From: Acidimicrobiales bacterium
GTDB lineage: Bacteria > Actinomycetota > Acidimicrobiia > Acidimicrobiales > SZUA-35
Reading direction: 5' to 3'
NCBI GenBank assembly: GCA_041394265.1
Contig: JAWKIO010000005.1
Location: forward strand, 4,340,001-4,404,000
DNA length: 64,000 nt
Shown here: positions 52,432 to 60,283 of the stretch, piece after piece
Position numbering within the stretch: position 1 is the stretch's first letter
Layout: each line of letters begins with the position of its first letter
Made by a program: the position numbers and the translations under genes
The notes under the pieces: generated by a model
The model's database searches: none
The model's input: the letters and a program-made list of their open reading frames with translations, nothing else
Told to the model about the DNA's origin: nothing

Positions 52432-53154
52432 ATGCCGATGCTCTCGTGGACGATTCCGCTCGTCGGCCGACGAGTCGAAGTGCGATCGACCACGGTCCAC
52501 GATGGCGACTTCGCCATTCCACCGGTGCAGCTCGATCACAACGGTCGACCTCTACCACAGGTCGACCCCGATGACCTGCGGCAACGGCGTTCGAACATCA
52601 TGGATGCGCCGTGGACGTGGCTGCGACAGGTGCACGGTACCGACCTGGTCGTCGTGGCCGAACCCGGTGCTGGCGCCGGTGCAGTGGCCGATGGAGCGAT
52701 CACCACCGCCAGCGGGGTGCCGATCGCCGTCACGACCGCCGACTGTTCACCGGTGGTGCTCATCTCGACGGCCGGGGTCGCGGTCGTGCACGCCGGCTGG
52801 CGGGGTGCACGCTCGGGGATCATCGAGACAGCCGGGCGGCGGTTGCTGGCCGAGGGAGGACGGCCCGTGTCCGCAGTCCTCGGTCCGTGTATCGCAGCGC
52901 CACGCTACGAGTTCGGCGGCGACGACCTGGCGTCGATGGTCGAGGCGTACGGTCCCGATGTTGCGGCTCTGACCGACGAGGGAACACCGGCGTTGGACAT
53001 GGCGGAAGTGATTGCCGCCGCATGTGCGAACTCGGGCTGGGGTCGTCCGGACCCGGTGGCCTGCACCAGCGCACCGGACTTCTTCTCGCATCGTGTGCGC
53101 GGCGACCGCGGGCGCCAGACCACCGTGGCATGGATCGAGGAGGACCCGGCGTGA
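52432..53154 (+). CDS. pgeF: Purine-nucleoside phosphorylase/laccase-domain protein (YfiH family)
   Basis: 240 residues from ATG 52432; GAGG precedes it by 5 bp and two GTGs lie just upstream. Conserved metal-binding residues are in LRQVHGTDL (His), TADCSPV (Cys), VHAGWRGA (His) and VLGPCI. YfiH/PgeF proteins edit peptidoglycan precursors by removing L-serine or act as purine hydrolases; in many bacteria they follow ftsZ, as here. The stop overlaps the yggS start by 4 bp. Confidence 0.9.
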   Translation: MPMLSWTIPLVGRRVEVRSTTVHDGDFAIPPVQLDHNGRPLPQVDPDDLRQRRSNIMDAPWTWLRQVHGTDLVVVAEPGAGAGAVADGAITTASGVPIAVTTADCSPVVLISTAGVAVVHAGWRGARSGIIETAGRRLLAEGGRPVSAVLGPCIAAPRYEFGGDDLASMVEAYGPDVAALTDEGTPALDMAEVIAAACANSGWGRPDPVACTSAPDFFSHRVRGDRGRQTTVAWIEEDPA

Positions 53155-53810
53155 GCGACCTCACCGTCGACGACATTCGCCGGCGCCGGGATGCGCTCGA
53201 CGAGCGGATCCTGGCGGCCGGCGGCGATCCCGACACCGTCGACATCTTGGCGGTCACCAAGACGTTCCCGGCCGACGTCGCACGCACCGCCGTGGCCGCC
53301 GGACTCGAACAACTGGGTGAGAACTACGCGCAGGAGGTGCTCGAGAAGGCGCCGCTGGTCGATGGTGCATCGTGGCACTTCATCGGCGGTCTCCAGCGGA
53401 ACAAGGTGCGCAAGATCGCGCCGTGGATCAGCCTCTGGCAGACGGTGGATCGGGTCGACCTCGCCCTCGAGATCGCGAAACGTGCCCCGGGGGCCCGGGT
53501 GCTGATCCAGATGAACACCACCGGTGAGCCGCAGAAATCCGGGTGTGAACCCAGGGAACTCGATGCCCTGGTCGACGCTGCGGTTGCGGCTGGTCTCGAT
53601 GTCGTTGGCTTGATGACGGTCGGGCCGACCGGTGGCGGCGATCCGCAGCCGGGGTTCGCGCTCCTGCGGTCGCATGTCGACCGGCTCGGATTGCGAGTCT
53701 GTTCGATGGGGATGTCGGGCGACCTCGAGGCCGCCGTGGCCGAGGGCTCGACCATGGTGCGGGTCGGAACCGCACTGTTCGGCCCGCGGCCACCGCGAGC
53801 AGCCGAATGA
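53151..53810 (+). CDS. yggS: PLP homeostasis protein, YggS/PROSC family
   Basis: 219 residues from GTG 53151. The PLP lysine is in DILAVTKTFP (about 32-41), with LGENYAQEVLEKAP, WHFIGGLQRNKVRKI and the C-terminal SMGMSGDLEAAVAEGSTMVRVGTALFG. The family maintains pyridoxal phosphate balance. GTGA overlap with pgeF. YggS next to pgeF, sepF and yggT is a recurring division-cluster arrangement. Confidence 0.93.
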   Translation: MSDLTVDDIRRRRDALDERILAAGGDPDTVDILAVTKTFPADVARTAVAAGLEQLGENYAQEVLEKAPLVDGASWHFIGGLQRNKVRKIAPWISLWQTVDRVDLALEIAKRAPGARVLIQMNTTGEPQKSGCEPRELDALVDAAVAAGLDVVGLMTVGPTGGGDPQPGFALLRSHVDRLGLRVCSMGMSGDLEAAVAEGSTMVRVGTALFGPRPPRAAE

Positions 53811-53909
53811 CGCCCTCGCCGCGGCTCGTTCCGTTGCGCTGACCTGCATGGTCGTAGGCGAGGTCACACAACCGGCGCAGTGTGCCACCGCACGTGAGGT
53901 GTGAGACAC

Positions 53910-53915
53910 TAGTCT
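53910..53915 (+). promoter_or_regulatory. -10-like element TAGTCT upstream of sepF
   Basis: TAGTCT sits 25 bp before the sepF ATG at 53941 and is followed by a GAGGA ribosome site, a leadered arrangement, unlike the leaderless starts. It lies in the 130-bp gap after yggS. Confidence 0.35.
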
Positions 53916-53940
53916 TTCGGGCGAGAAGCGAGGACCGCAG

Positions 53941-54699
53941 ATGTTCAAGAATGTCATGACGTATCTGGGGCTCGGCCCCGACGAAGAGTACGACGACGGG
54001 TATCTCTACGACGACTTCGACGACGACGGCGCGATCGACCTCGACCATCCCCGTGAGGAACGCAGTCGGGTCACCGCCGTGCCGGCCAACCGAAGCTCGG
54101 TTCGCTCACCCGAACCTGATCACTCGGGTCTCGGCTACGACGCCGGGTTCAACCCCGACCCTGGGGCGAGCGCCGTCAGCTCGGTCCGTCCGCTCCGGCC
54201 GGTTCCGTCGCCCGAACTCGACGACGACTGGAGCCGAAGCACCGAGTCGGTCGAGCGCTCGAATGGTCGGAGCCGCACCGCTACGTCCGGAGCCGGTCAG
54301 CACGACCTGCTCGATCTCGATGCCGAGGAGGCACGTTCGTTGAGTGGCCGCAATGCTGGGAGCCACGACCGCTACCCGGGCGATCGTCAGCGCAACGAAC
54401 CGGTCGTGCGTCCCGTCCCCATCCAGCGCACCAAGCCTCGCGCCCTCACCCCGAAGACCTTCGCCGACGCCAAGGTGCTCGCCGACGACATCAAGGGGTC
54501 GGTGCCGGTCGTCATGAATCTGCGCGAAGCCGACCGCGATCTCGCTCGACGCCTGATCGACTTCGCCAGCGGTGTCTGCTACTCGCTCGACGCCTCGATG
54601 GAAAAGCTCGCCTCGCAGGTCTTCCTGCTCACGCCGGCATCGGTCGAGGTCTCCGGTGAAGAGCGTCGCCGCATCGAGGAGCGCGGCTTCGATCGCTGA
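53941..54699 (+). CDS. sepF: SepF, membrane anchor for the Z ring
   Basis: 252 residues. An amphipathic N-terminal helix (MFKNVMTYLGLG), a long acidic/Ser/Arg linker (13-160), then the SepF core (LTPKTFADAKVLADDIKGSVPVVMNLREADRDLARRLIDFASGVCYSLD, split at about 169-215), which binds FtsZ. The linker is much longer than in Bacillus (whole protein about 150 residues). Actinobacteria lack FtsA and rely on SepF. Followed by the yggT gene 1 bp after the stop. Confidence 0.94.
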   Translation: MFKNVMTYLGLGPDEEYDDGYLYDDFDDDGAIDLDHPREERSRVTAVPANRSSVRSPEPDHSGLGYDAGFNPDPGASAVSSVRPLRPVPSPELDDDWSRSTESVERSNGRSRTATSGAGQHDLLDLDAEEARSLSGRNAGSHDRYPGDRQRNEPVVRPVPIQRTKPRALTPKTFADAKVLADDIKGSVPVVMNLREADRDLARRLIDFASGVCYSLDASMEKLASQVFLLTPASVEVSGEERRRIEERGFDR

Positions 54700-54700
54700 C

Positions 54701-54952
54701 ATGGGCGATCTGTTCTGCATCCTGCTGCTGCTCTTCCAGTTCGTCTTCCTGTCGCGCATCGCGCTGTCGTTCTTCCCCATCCGGCCCGGCACGCCCGCCG
54801 GAACCGCCAAGGACCTGGCGTTTGCGCTCACCGACCCCGTCGTGTGGCCGCTGCGTCGGCGGCTTCCACCGGTTCCCGGACCCATCGGCTTCGGCATCGC
54901 CGAGTTGGTGGTCCTGTTGCTGCTGGTGGTCGTCCTCGGCATCATCTGCTGA
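54701..54952 (+). CDS. YggT family membrane protein
   Basis: 83 residues. Two TM helices (LLLLFQFVFLSRIALSFF and FGIAELVVLLLLVVVLG) separated by a loop PVVWPLRRRLPPVP, the conserved PLR-type core of YggT. This family sits beside sepF and divIVA in many Gram-positive bacteria; its role at the membrane is unclear. ATG 54701 is 1 bp after the sepF stop. Confidence 0.88.
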   Translation: MGDLFCILLLLFQFVFLSRIALSFFPIRPGTPAGTAKDLAFALTDPVVWPLRRRLPPVPGPIGFGIAELVVLLLLVVVLGIIC

Positions 54953-54997
54953 GCCAACTGACCCGCTGCCATCCGCTTGCCGGCGCAGGCGCACGGC

Positions 54998-55003
54998 TAG
55001 CCT
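54998..55003 (+). promoter_or_regulatory. -10-like element TAGCCT for the DivIVA-like gene
   Basis: TAGCCT is 6 bp before the ATG at 55010; a TTGCCG hexamer lies 15 bp upstream of it. There is no Shine-Dalgarno sequence, again a leaderless layout. Confidence 0.5.
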
Positions 55004-55009
55004 CGCGGG

Positions 55010-56503
55010 ATGGTCGCGCAAGATGACAAGTTCCGGGTGCTTCGCAAGCTGCCCGAGGTCCGCTTCGAAGAGGAACTGCGGGGGTACAGTAAGAGCCAGG
55101 TCGATCGAGTGCTCCAAGGCCTCGCTCCGCTGGCCGACGATGTCGCATCGCTCCAGCAGCGGCTTGCCGATGCCGAAGCCCGGGCCGCCTCGGCTGAGGC
55201 GCGCCTGGTCGAGGCACGAGCGGCGAATCGCGCTGCGGCTCCCTCCGCCGCGCCGGCGGTGGCTCCCGCTGCCGCACCGGCCGCGGTCGAGACGCCCGCC
55301 GTTCCCGCCAACTTCGACGAGACGCTGAGCAAGACCCTGCTGCTCGCCCAACGAACCGCTGACCAGACGGTCGCCGACGCACGGGCCGAGGCCGAGAGCC
55401 TGGTCGCAGCGGCCCGAGCCGAGGCCGCTCGTCTCGACGCCGAGAACGCCGCTGCCAGGCGAGATGCCGAGGCCAGCGTCGCCGCCGAACGCGAAGCGCT
55501 GCTCGCCGCCGCCCATGCCGAGGTCCAGGCGAAGGTCGAAGCCGCCGAGGCGGCACTGGCCGAAGCCGAGGGTGCGCAACGCGAGGCACTGGTGGCCGAG
55601 ATCGCCGAGTACACCGCGACTCGAGACGAGCTCGGTCTCGACATCGAACGGTTGGAGGGCCACCTCGCCCAGCGGCGCGAGACCATTCGAGCGGCGCTCG
55701 CCGACATCGCGATGGTGGTCGACGATCCGGGTCGGCTGCATTCCGAGATGCCGACGGCCAACAGCGATCCCGTCACGGTCCCCGAGGCCGGCACGGGCGC
55801 CGTCGTGCTCGCCGTCGACGGCCTCGATGACCTGGCGCCGTCCAGCGTGAGCGACACCGTCGCGCCGGCCGATGCTCGCGGTTCCTTGCTGGGCGAACTC
55901 GATCACACCGGTGAGCCCACCGAGGCCGTGCCGATGGTGCAGCTGTTCGATGACGATGCCGATGACGATCCCGAACCCGAGTCCGAGCCGACGGCGGGCG
56001 TACTCATCGACCACGACGAGGTTGCGGGGGAAAGCCCAGCGAACGAGCCGGGCGACGTCGCTGCGCTGCCGATCGAGGAGAACGAAGCCGACGCGTTGGT
56101 CACGTCGACTGCCGATGAGGCCGCCGACGCCACCGACCAAGACCTCGACGATTGGGGAACGGTTTCGTCGCTGTCCTCCGGGGCCGTCATCGTTGACGAA
56201 GTGCGATGGGACGACGCCCCATCCCCGGCGGCCAGCCCCGCCGACTTCGGTTTCGAGGATGCCGCCGATCACGTCCCCTCCTCGCCTGCAACCAGCGACG
56301 AGCTCGGACGACCGGCCTGGGCTGAGGCCGTCCCTGACTTCGAACCGCCTCGCCAGGTGGCGAAGAGCGAAGATCCGTTCCTCGACGAGCTACGTCGGGC
56401 CACTGGCGACGACGCCGAGACCGACGTCGCCCTCGAACGGTTCCTCAACGACAACGACAACGACGATGACCGTCGCTCGGGCTGGTTCAGCCGCCGAAAG
56501 TAG
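55010..56503 (+). CDS. DivIVA/Wag31-like polar-growth protein with long acidic tail
   Basis: 497 residues. The N terminus carries the DivIVA-domain-like segment (LPEVRFEEELRGYSKSQVDRVL), then an Ala/Glu-rich coiled coil (about 60-245). Residues 250-470 are very acidic and low-complexity, and the end is basic (RRSGWFSRRK). DivIVA/Wag31 proteins sense membrane curvature and direct cell growth in actinobacteria. It is unusually long, since Wag31-type proteins are commonly about 260-400 residues. The final position of the division cluster supports the call. Confidence 0.8.
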   Translation: MVAQDDKFRVLRKLPEVRFEEELRGYSKSQVDRVLQGLAPLADDVASLQQRLADAEARAASAEARLVEARAANRAAAPSAAPAVAPAAAPAAVETPAVPANFDETLSKTLLLAQRTADQTVADARAEAESLVAAARAEAARLDAENAAARRDAEASVAAEREALLAAAHAEVQAKVEAAEAALAEAEGAQREALVAEIAEYTATRDELGLDIERLEGHLAQRRETIRAALADIAMVVDDPGRLHSEMPTANSDPVTVPEAGTGAVVLAVDGLDDLAPSSVSDTVAPADARGSLLGELDHTGEPTEAVPMVQLFDDDADDDPEPESEPTAGVLIDHDEVAGESPANEPGDVAALPIEENEADALVTSTADEAADATDQDLDDWGTVSSLSSGAVIVDEVRWDDAPSPAASPADFGFEDAADHVPSSPATSDELGRPAWAEAVPDFEPPRQVAKSEDPFLDELRRATGDDAETDVALERFLNDNDNDDDRRSGWFSRRK

Positions 56504-56514
56504 GGCAACCGCCC

Positions 56515-56555
56515 CATCGGCCCGCCGCCGGGGACACCCGGCGGCGGCACCGATG
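56515..56555. terminator. Strong bidirectional hairpin between divIVA and ileS
   Basis: CCGCCGCCGGG (56522-56532) pairs perfectly with CCCGGCGGCGG (56537-56547) over the 4-base loop GACA, and CATCGG/CCGATG flanks extend the stem outward. It sits between two convergent genes and is the best terminator in the window. It lacks a T tract. Confidence 0.75.
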
Positions 56556-56559
56556 CCTC

Positions 56560-59500
56560 TCAGATCCGAGCGAGGGCGAAGGTGACGCTGGCGTCGCCGA
56601 TGGCGGCTTCGAGTGCAGCGGTCTGGCTGTCGAGGTCGACCTCGGTGGCGAGCACCGACGCAGCAACCCAGTCGAGATGCGGTTCCAATGCCGCTCGCTG
56701 ATCACCGAGGTTCAGCTCGAGCCGGATCCGGTCGGCGACGTTGAGGTCGGCGTCCTTCCGGGCCTGTTGCACGGCTCGGACCAGATCACGAGCCAGACCT
56801 TCGGCTTCGAGCTCGGGAGTCAGTTCGGTGTCGAGGACGATCACGGCCTGATTGCCGGGGAGTGCGGCGGCGGCGTAGCCCTCGCGCGGATCCAGCGCGA
56901 GATCGAACTCGTTGGGCTGCAGCACCTGGCCGCCGACCTCGACACTGCCGTCGGGCTGGCTCACCCACTCACCGGCCTTGGCCGCCTTGATGACCGACTG
57001 GACATCCTTGCCGAGGCGGGGGCCGAGCACCCGGGGATTGGGAACGAGACGGAACGTGCCGTAGGCATCGACGTCGGAGCTGAACTCGACGTTCTTGACG
57101 TTGAGCTCGTCGGCAAGCAGTTGCTTGAGGGGTTCGATGGCCGAGTTCGGCTCGGTACCGGCGAGAATGGCCTTGGCCAGTGGCAGACGCACTCGCAGCC
57201 CGCGGCTCTCGCGAAGTGCGAGCGCCGGGGTGACCGCGGCCCGCAACAGGTCCATGGCCGCCACCAGGTCGGCGTCGGCGGGAAGGGCGTCGACCTCGGG
57301 CCAGTCCTGCAGGTGGACCGAGCTCTCACCGACGAGTCCCTGCCAGATCTCTTCGGCGATCATCGGCATCAGCGGGGCCAAGACCTTCGTGAGCGTGACG
57401 AGCACCGTGTACAGCGTGTCGAGCGCATCGCGATCGACCGAGCCGCCTTCGGCGTTCCAGAACCGCTCACGGCTCCGGCGGATGTACCAGTTCGTGAGGG
57501 CGTCGAGGTAGTTCTGGACGACGGCGCAGGCGCCGGCCAGGTCATAGGCGTCGAGTCGCTGCGTGGTCTGGGCAACGAGCTGTTGGGTCTTGGCCAGCAG
57601 ATAGCGATCGAGGTCGTGTGAGGAGTCGGTTCGCTCCTGCGCCCGGTAGCCGTCGGCGTTCGCGTAGAGGGTGAAGAAGCTGTACGCATTCCAGATCGGG
57701 AGCATGACCTGGCGCGTGACGTCATCAATCGCCTGATCGCTGATGCGGGCATCGCCGCCGCGGACGATGTTCGACGACATGAAGTACCAACGCAGCGCGT
57801 CGGCGCCTTGGTGGTCGAAGATCTCGGCCGGCTCGGTGTAGTTCCGCAGCTTCTTGGACAGCTTGTTGCCATCTTCGGCCAGCAAGATGCCGTGGCAGAT
57901 GACGTTCTGGAACGCCGGGCGGTCGAAGAGGGCGCCGGCCAGCACGTGGAGGGTGTAGAACCAGCCACGGGTCTGGTTGATGTACTCGACGATGAAGTCG
58001 GCGGGGAAGTGGTCCTCGAACCACTCGGCGTTCTCGAACGGGTAGTGCACCTGTGCGAAGGGCATCGATCCCGACTCGAACCAGCAGTCGAGCACCTCGT
58101 CGACACGGCGCATCATCGACGCGCCGGTCGGATCATCGGGGTTGGGGCGGACCAGTTCGTCGATGGCCGGTCGATGGAGATCGTCGAGGCGCACGCCGAA
58201 GTCGGCCTCGAGCTGGTCGAGGCTGCCGTAGACGTCGATTCTCGGATAGTTGGGGTCGTCGGACTTCCACACCGGGATGGGTGAGCCCCAGAACCGGTTG
58301 CGACTGATCGACCAGTCGCGGGCGCCGGCGAGCCACTGGCCGAAGCGGCCGTCGCGAACGTGGCCGGGTACCCAGTTGATCTCCTGGTTCAGCTCGACGA
58401 GGCGGTCACGGATCTTGGTGACCTCGACATACCAGGAGGAGATTGCCTTGTAGATGATCGGCTGATCGGTGCGCCAGCAGTGGGGGTAGTTGTGCTCGTA
58501 GGTCTCGTGCTTCAGGACCCGGCCGGCGTCCTTGAGATGCCGGATGACCCCGGGGTTCGCATCGAAGACGTTCTGACCGGCCCACTCGGGCACGTCGTCG
58601 GTGAAGCGTCCCTGGTCGTCGACCGGCACGGCGCGGCCGATCGGGATGTCGTTGGCCTCACAGACACGTTGGTCGTCCTCGCCGAAGCCTGGCGCCATGT
58701 GGACGATGCCGGTGCCCTCGGTGGTATCGACGAAGTCGGCTTCGAGGATGCGGAACGCGTCGGTGCGGTCGGCGAAGTAATCGAAGAGCGGGGTGTACGT
58801 GCGCCCGACGAGATCGCGCCCTGGCATGGTTGCCACGACGTTCGCATCGCCCAGCACCGAGGCAAAGGCCCCGAGGGCCTGCTCGCCGATCACGTAGTGT
58901 TGTCCGTCCGATTCGACGATCGCGTAGACGACCTCGGGGCCGACCGCGAGCGCGAGGTTCGACGGCAGGGTCCAGGGGGTGGTGGTCCAGGCCAGGATCT
59001 TGAGGGGCGCGGGGTCACCGTCGACAGGTGCGAGGTCGAAGGCGATGGTGAGGGCGGGGTCTTGGCGAGGACGAGTGGCGTCGTCGATGCGGATCTCGAA
59101 GTTCGACAGCGGGGTCTCTGCGCTCCACGAATAGGGCATCACCCGATAGGCCTCGTAGATGAGACCCTTGTCGTAGAGCTCCTTGAAGGCCCACATGACC
59201 GACTCCATGTAGGAGAGGTCCATGGTCTTGTAGTCGTTGTCGAAGTCGACCCAGCGCGCCTGGCGCTCGACGGTCTGCTGCCACTCCTCGGTGTAGCGCA
59301 TCACCGAGGTGCGGCAGTAGTCGTTGAAGGGGGCGATGCCGTGATCGAGGATGGCGACCCGTCCGGTGACACCGAGCTGCTTTTCCGCCTCCATCTCGGC
59401 AGGGAGGCCGTGGCAGTCCCAGCCGAATCGGCGATCGACCCGACGGCCCCGCATGGTCTGATACCGAGGAACGACGTCTTTCACGTAGCCGGTGAGCAGG

Positions 59501-59706
59501 TGCCCATGGTGCGGCAAACCATTGGCGAATGGCGGGCCGTCGTAGAAGACGAACTCCGTGCCGCCGTCGTCGGAGTGAGGCCGTTGCTCGATCGACCGTT
59601 CGAAGGTCTGCTCCTGGCGCCAGAAGTCGAGAATGCGGCGCTCGATGGCCGGGTAGTCGGCCCGGGGCGGTACATCGGGATACGGCGTCGAACTGGCTGC
59701 ATTCAT
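56560..59706 (-). CDS. ileS: Isoleucyl-tRNA synthetase, type 2
   Basis: 1048 residues. The HIGH motif is GLPHHGH (63-69) and the KMSKS motif is GNKLSKKLRNY (about 610-620), both the form seen in type-2 (eukaryote-like) bacterial IleS, which are less sensitive to mupirocin than type 1. The editing domain region (TTTPWTLPSNLA) is typical. The C terminus has the extended soluble domain rather than the zinc-binding end of type 1. ATG 59706 was chosen; no ribosome site or convincing T-box lies upstream. The frame upstream of that ATG is shadow. Confidence 0.93.
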   Translation of the reverse strand: MNAASSTPYPDVPPRADYPAIERRILDFWRQEQTFERSIEQRPHSDDGGTEFVFYDGPPFANGLPHHGHLLTGYVKDVVPRYQTMRGRRVDRRFGWDCHGLPAEMEAEKQLGVTGRVAILDHGIAPFNDYCRTSVMRYTEEWQQTVERQARWVDFDNDYKTMDLSYMESVMWAFKELYDKGLIYEAYRVMPYSWSAETPLSNFEIRIDDATRPRQDPALTIAFDLAPVDGDPAPLKILAWTTTPWTLPSNLALAVGPEVVYAIVESDGQHYVIGEQALGAFASVLGDANVVATMPGRDLVGRTYTPLFDYFADRTDAFRILEADFVDTTEGTGIVHMAPGFGEDDQRVCEANDIPIGRAVPVDDQGRFTDDVPEWAGQNVFDANPGVIRHLKDAGRVLKHETYEHNYPHCWRTDQPIIYKAISSWYVEVTKIRDRLVELNQEINWVPGHVRDGRFGQWLAGARDWSISRNRFWGSPIPVWKSDDPNYPRIDVYGSLDQLEADFGVRLDDLHRPAIDELVRPNPDDPTGASMMRRVDEVLDCWFESGSMPFAQVHYPFENAEWFEDHFPADFIVEYINQTRGWFYTLHVLAGALFDRPAFQNVICHGILLAEDGNKLSKKLRNYTEPAEIFDHQGADALRWYFMSSNIVRGGDARISDQAIDDVTRQVMLPIWNAYSFFTLYANADGYRAQERTDSSHDLDRYLLAKTQQLVAQTTQRLDAYDLAGACAVVQNYLDALTNWYIRRSRERFWNAEGGSVDRDALDTLYTVLVTLTKVLAPLMPMIAEEIWQGLVGESSVHLQDWPEVDALPADADLVAAMDLLRAAVTPALALRESRGLRVRLPLAKAILAGTEPNSAIEPLKQLLADELNVKNVEFSSDVDAYGTFRLVPNPRVLGPRLGKDVQSVIKAAKAGEWVSQPDGSVEVGGQVLQPNEFDLALDPREGYAAAALPGNQAVIVLDTELTPELEAEGLARDLVRAVQQARKDADLNVADRIRLELNLGDQRAALEPHLDWVAASVLATEVDLDSQTAALEAAIGDASVTFALARI

Positions 59707-59785
59707 GGGGTGCAGGGTACCGCTGCCGTCCGTCCTTCTCCTGCGAGTATTCGGCCCCGACCGGGCGGGGCCAACCCGATGGCAC

Positions 59786-59849
59786 CTCGGTCTCCTGGCA
59801 GCTCGGTCTCTTCGCAGGTCGGTCTCCTGGCGGCTCGGTCTACGCTCGC
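59786..59849 (+). repeat. 16-bp tandem repeat, four units, before the DUF167 gene
   Basis: Units CTCGGTCTCCTGGCAG, CTCGGTCTCTTCGCAG, GTCGGTCTCCTGGCGG and a diverged CTCGGTCTACGCTCGC run head to tail from 59786. The fourth unit contains the TACGCT that serves as the DUF167 -10. They lie between the ileS start (minus strand) and the DUF167 start and may bind a regulator. Confidence 0.8.
59841..59846 (+). promoter_or_regulatory. -10-like element TACGCT for the DUF167 gene
   Basis: TACGCT is 6 bp before the GTG at 59853 and is part of the last tandem unit. Confidence 0.5.
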
Positions 59850-59852
59850 CCC

Positions 59853-60140
59853 GTGTCCGACCGATCCGACCACACCCCCGGAGTCGTGACAGCGGTGACT
59901 GACGGCATCGAGGTCTGGATCCACGTACGGCCCGGTGGCCGCCGCAACGCCGTCGAGGGAGGGTTCGATGGTGCCTTGGCCGTACGAGTCTCGGCCGCAC
60001 CGACGAAAGGCCAGGCCAACCAGGCAGTCGAGCGCACCCTCGCCGAGGCCTTCGGGGTACGCCCACCTGCGGTCTCGGTGGTGGTAGGTCCGGCCAGTCG
60101 TCGCAAAAAGTCCTGGTCAGAGGGGAGACTGACAGACTGA
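59853..60140 (+). CDS. DUF167 (YggU family) protein
   Basis: 95 residues from GTG 59853, chosen because of the TACGCT -10-like element 6 bp upstream; the longer frame from 59529 is shadow of ileS. Family landmarks: EVWIHVRPGGRRNAVEG near the N terminus, and RVSAAPTKGQANQAVERTLAEAFGV. YggU-type proteins are small conserved proteins of unknown function, often near division or tRNA genes. Confidence 0.85.
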   Translation: MSDRSDHTPGVVTAVTDGIEVWIHVRPGGRRNAVEGGFDGALAVRVSAAPTKGQANQAVERTLAEAFGVRPPAVSVVVGPASRRKKSWSEGRLTD

Positions 60141-60283
60141 TGGCCACCGTGGCGGTACTTCTGGACAGTGGAAGATAAGGTACGGCTTCCTCTTGGGGGT
60201 TTCCACGGGGTGCAGGGGCCGAAGGCGCTCGGAGTCTTGGCTCTGTCGATCGGCCAGGGGACGGCGGTCGGAAAGGTTCTTCA

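Noticed and set aside
59707..59790. Possible T-box riboswitch upstream of ileS
   Set aside because: A GC hairpin (GGCCCCG/CGGGGCC) and a GGTACC string are present, but the T-box core and specifier loop could not be found. I would not call it without a covariance search.
59786..59849. CRISPR array
   Set aside because: Units are adjacent with no spacers, unit length is 16 bp and no cas gene is near. It is a plain tandem repeat.
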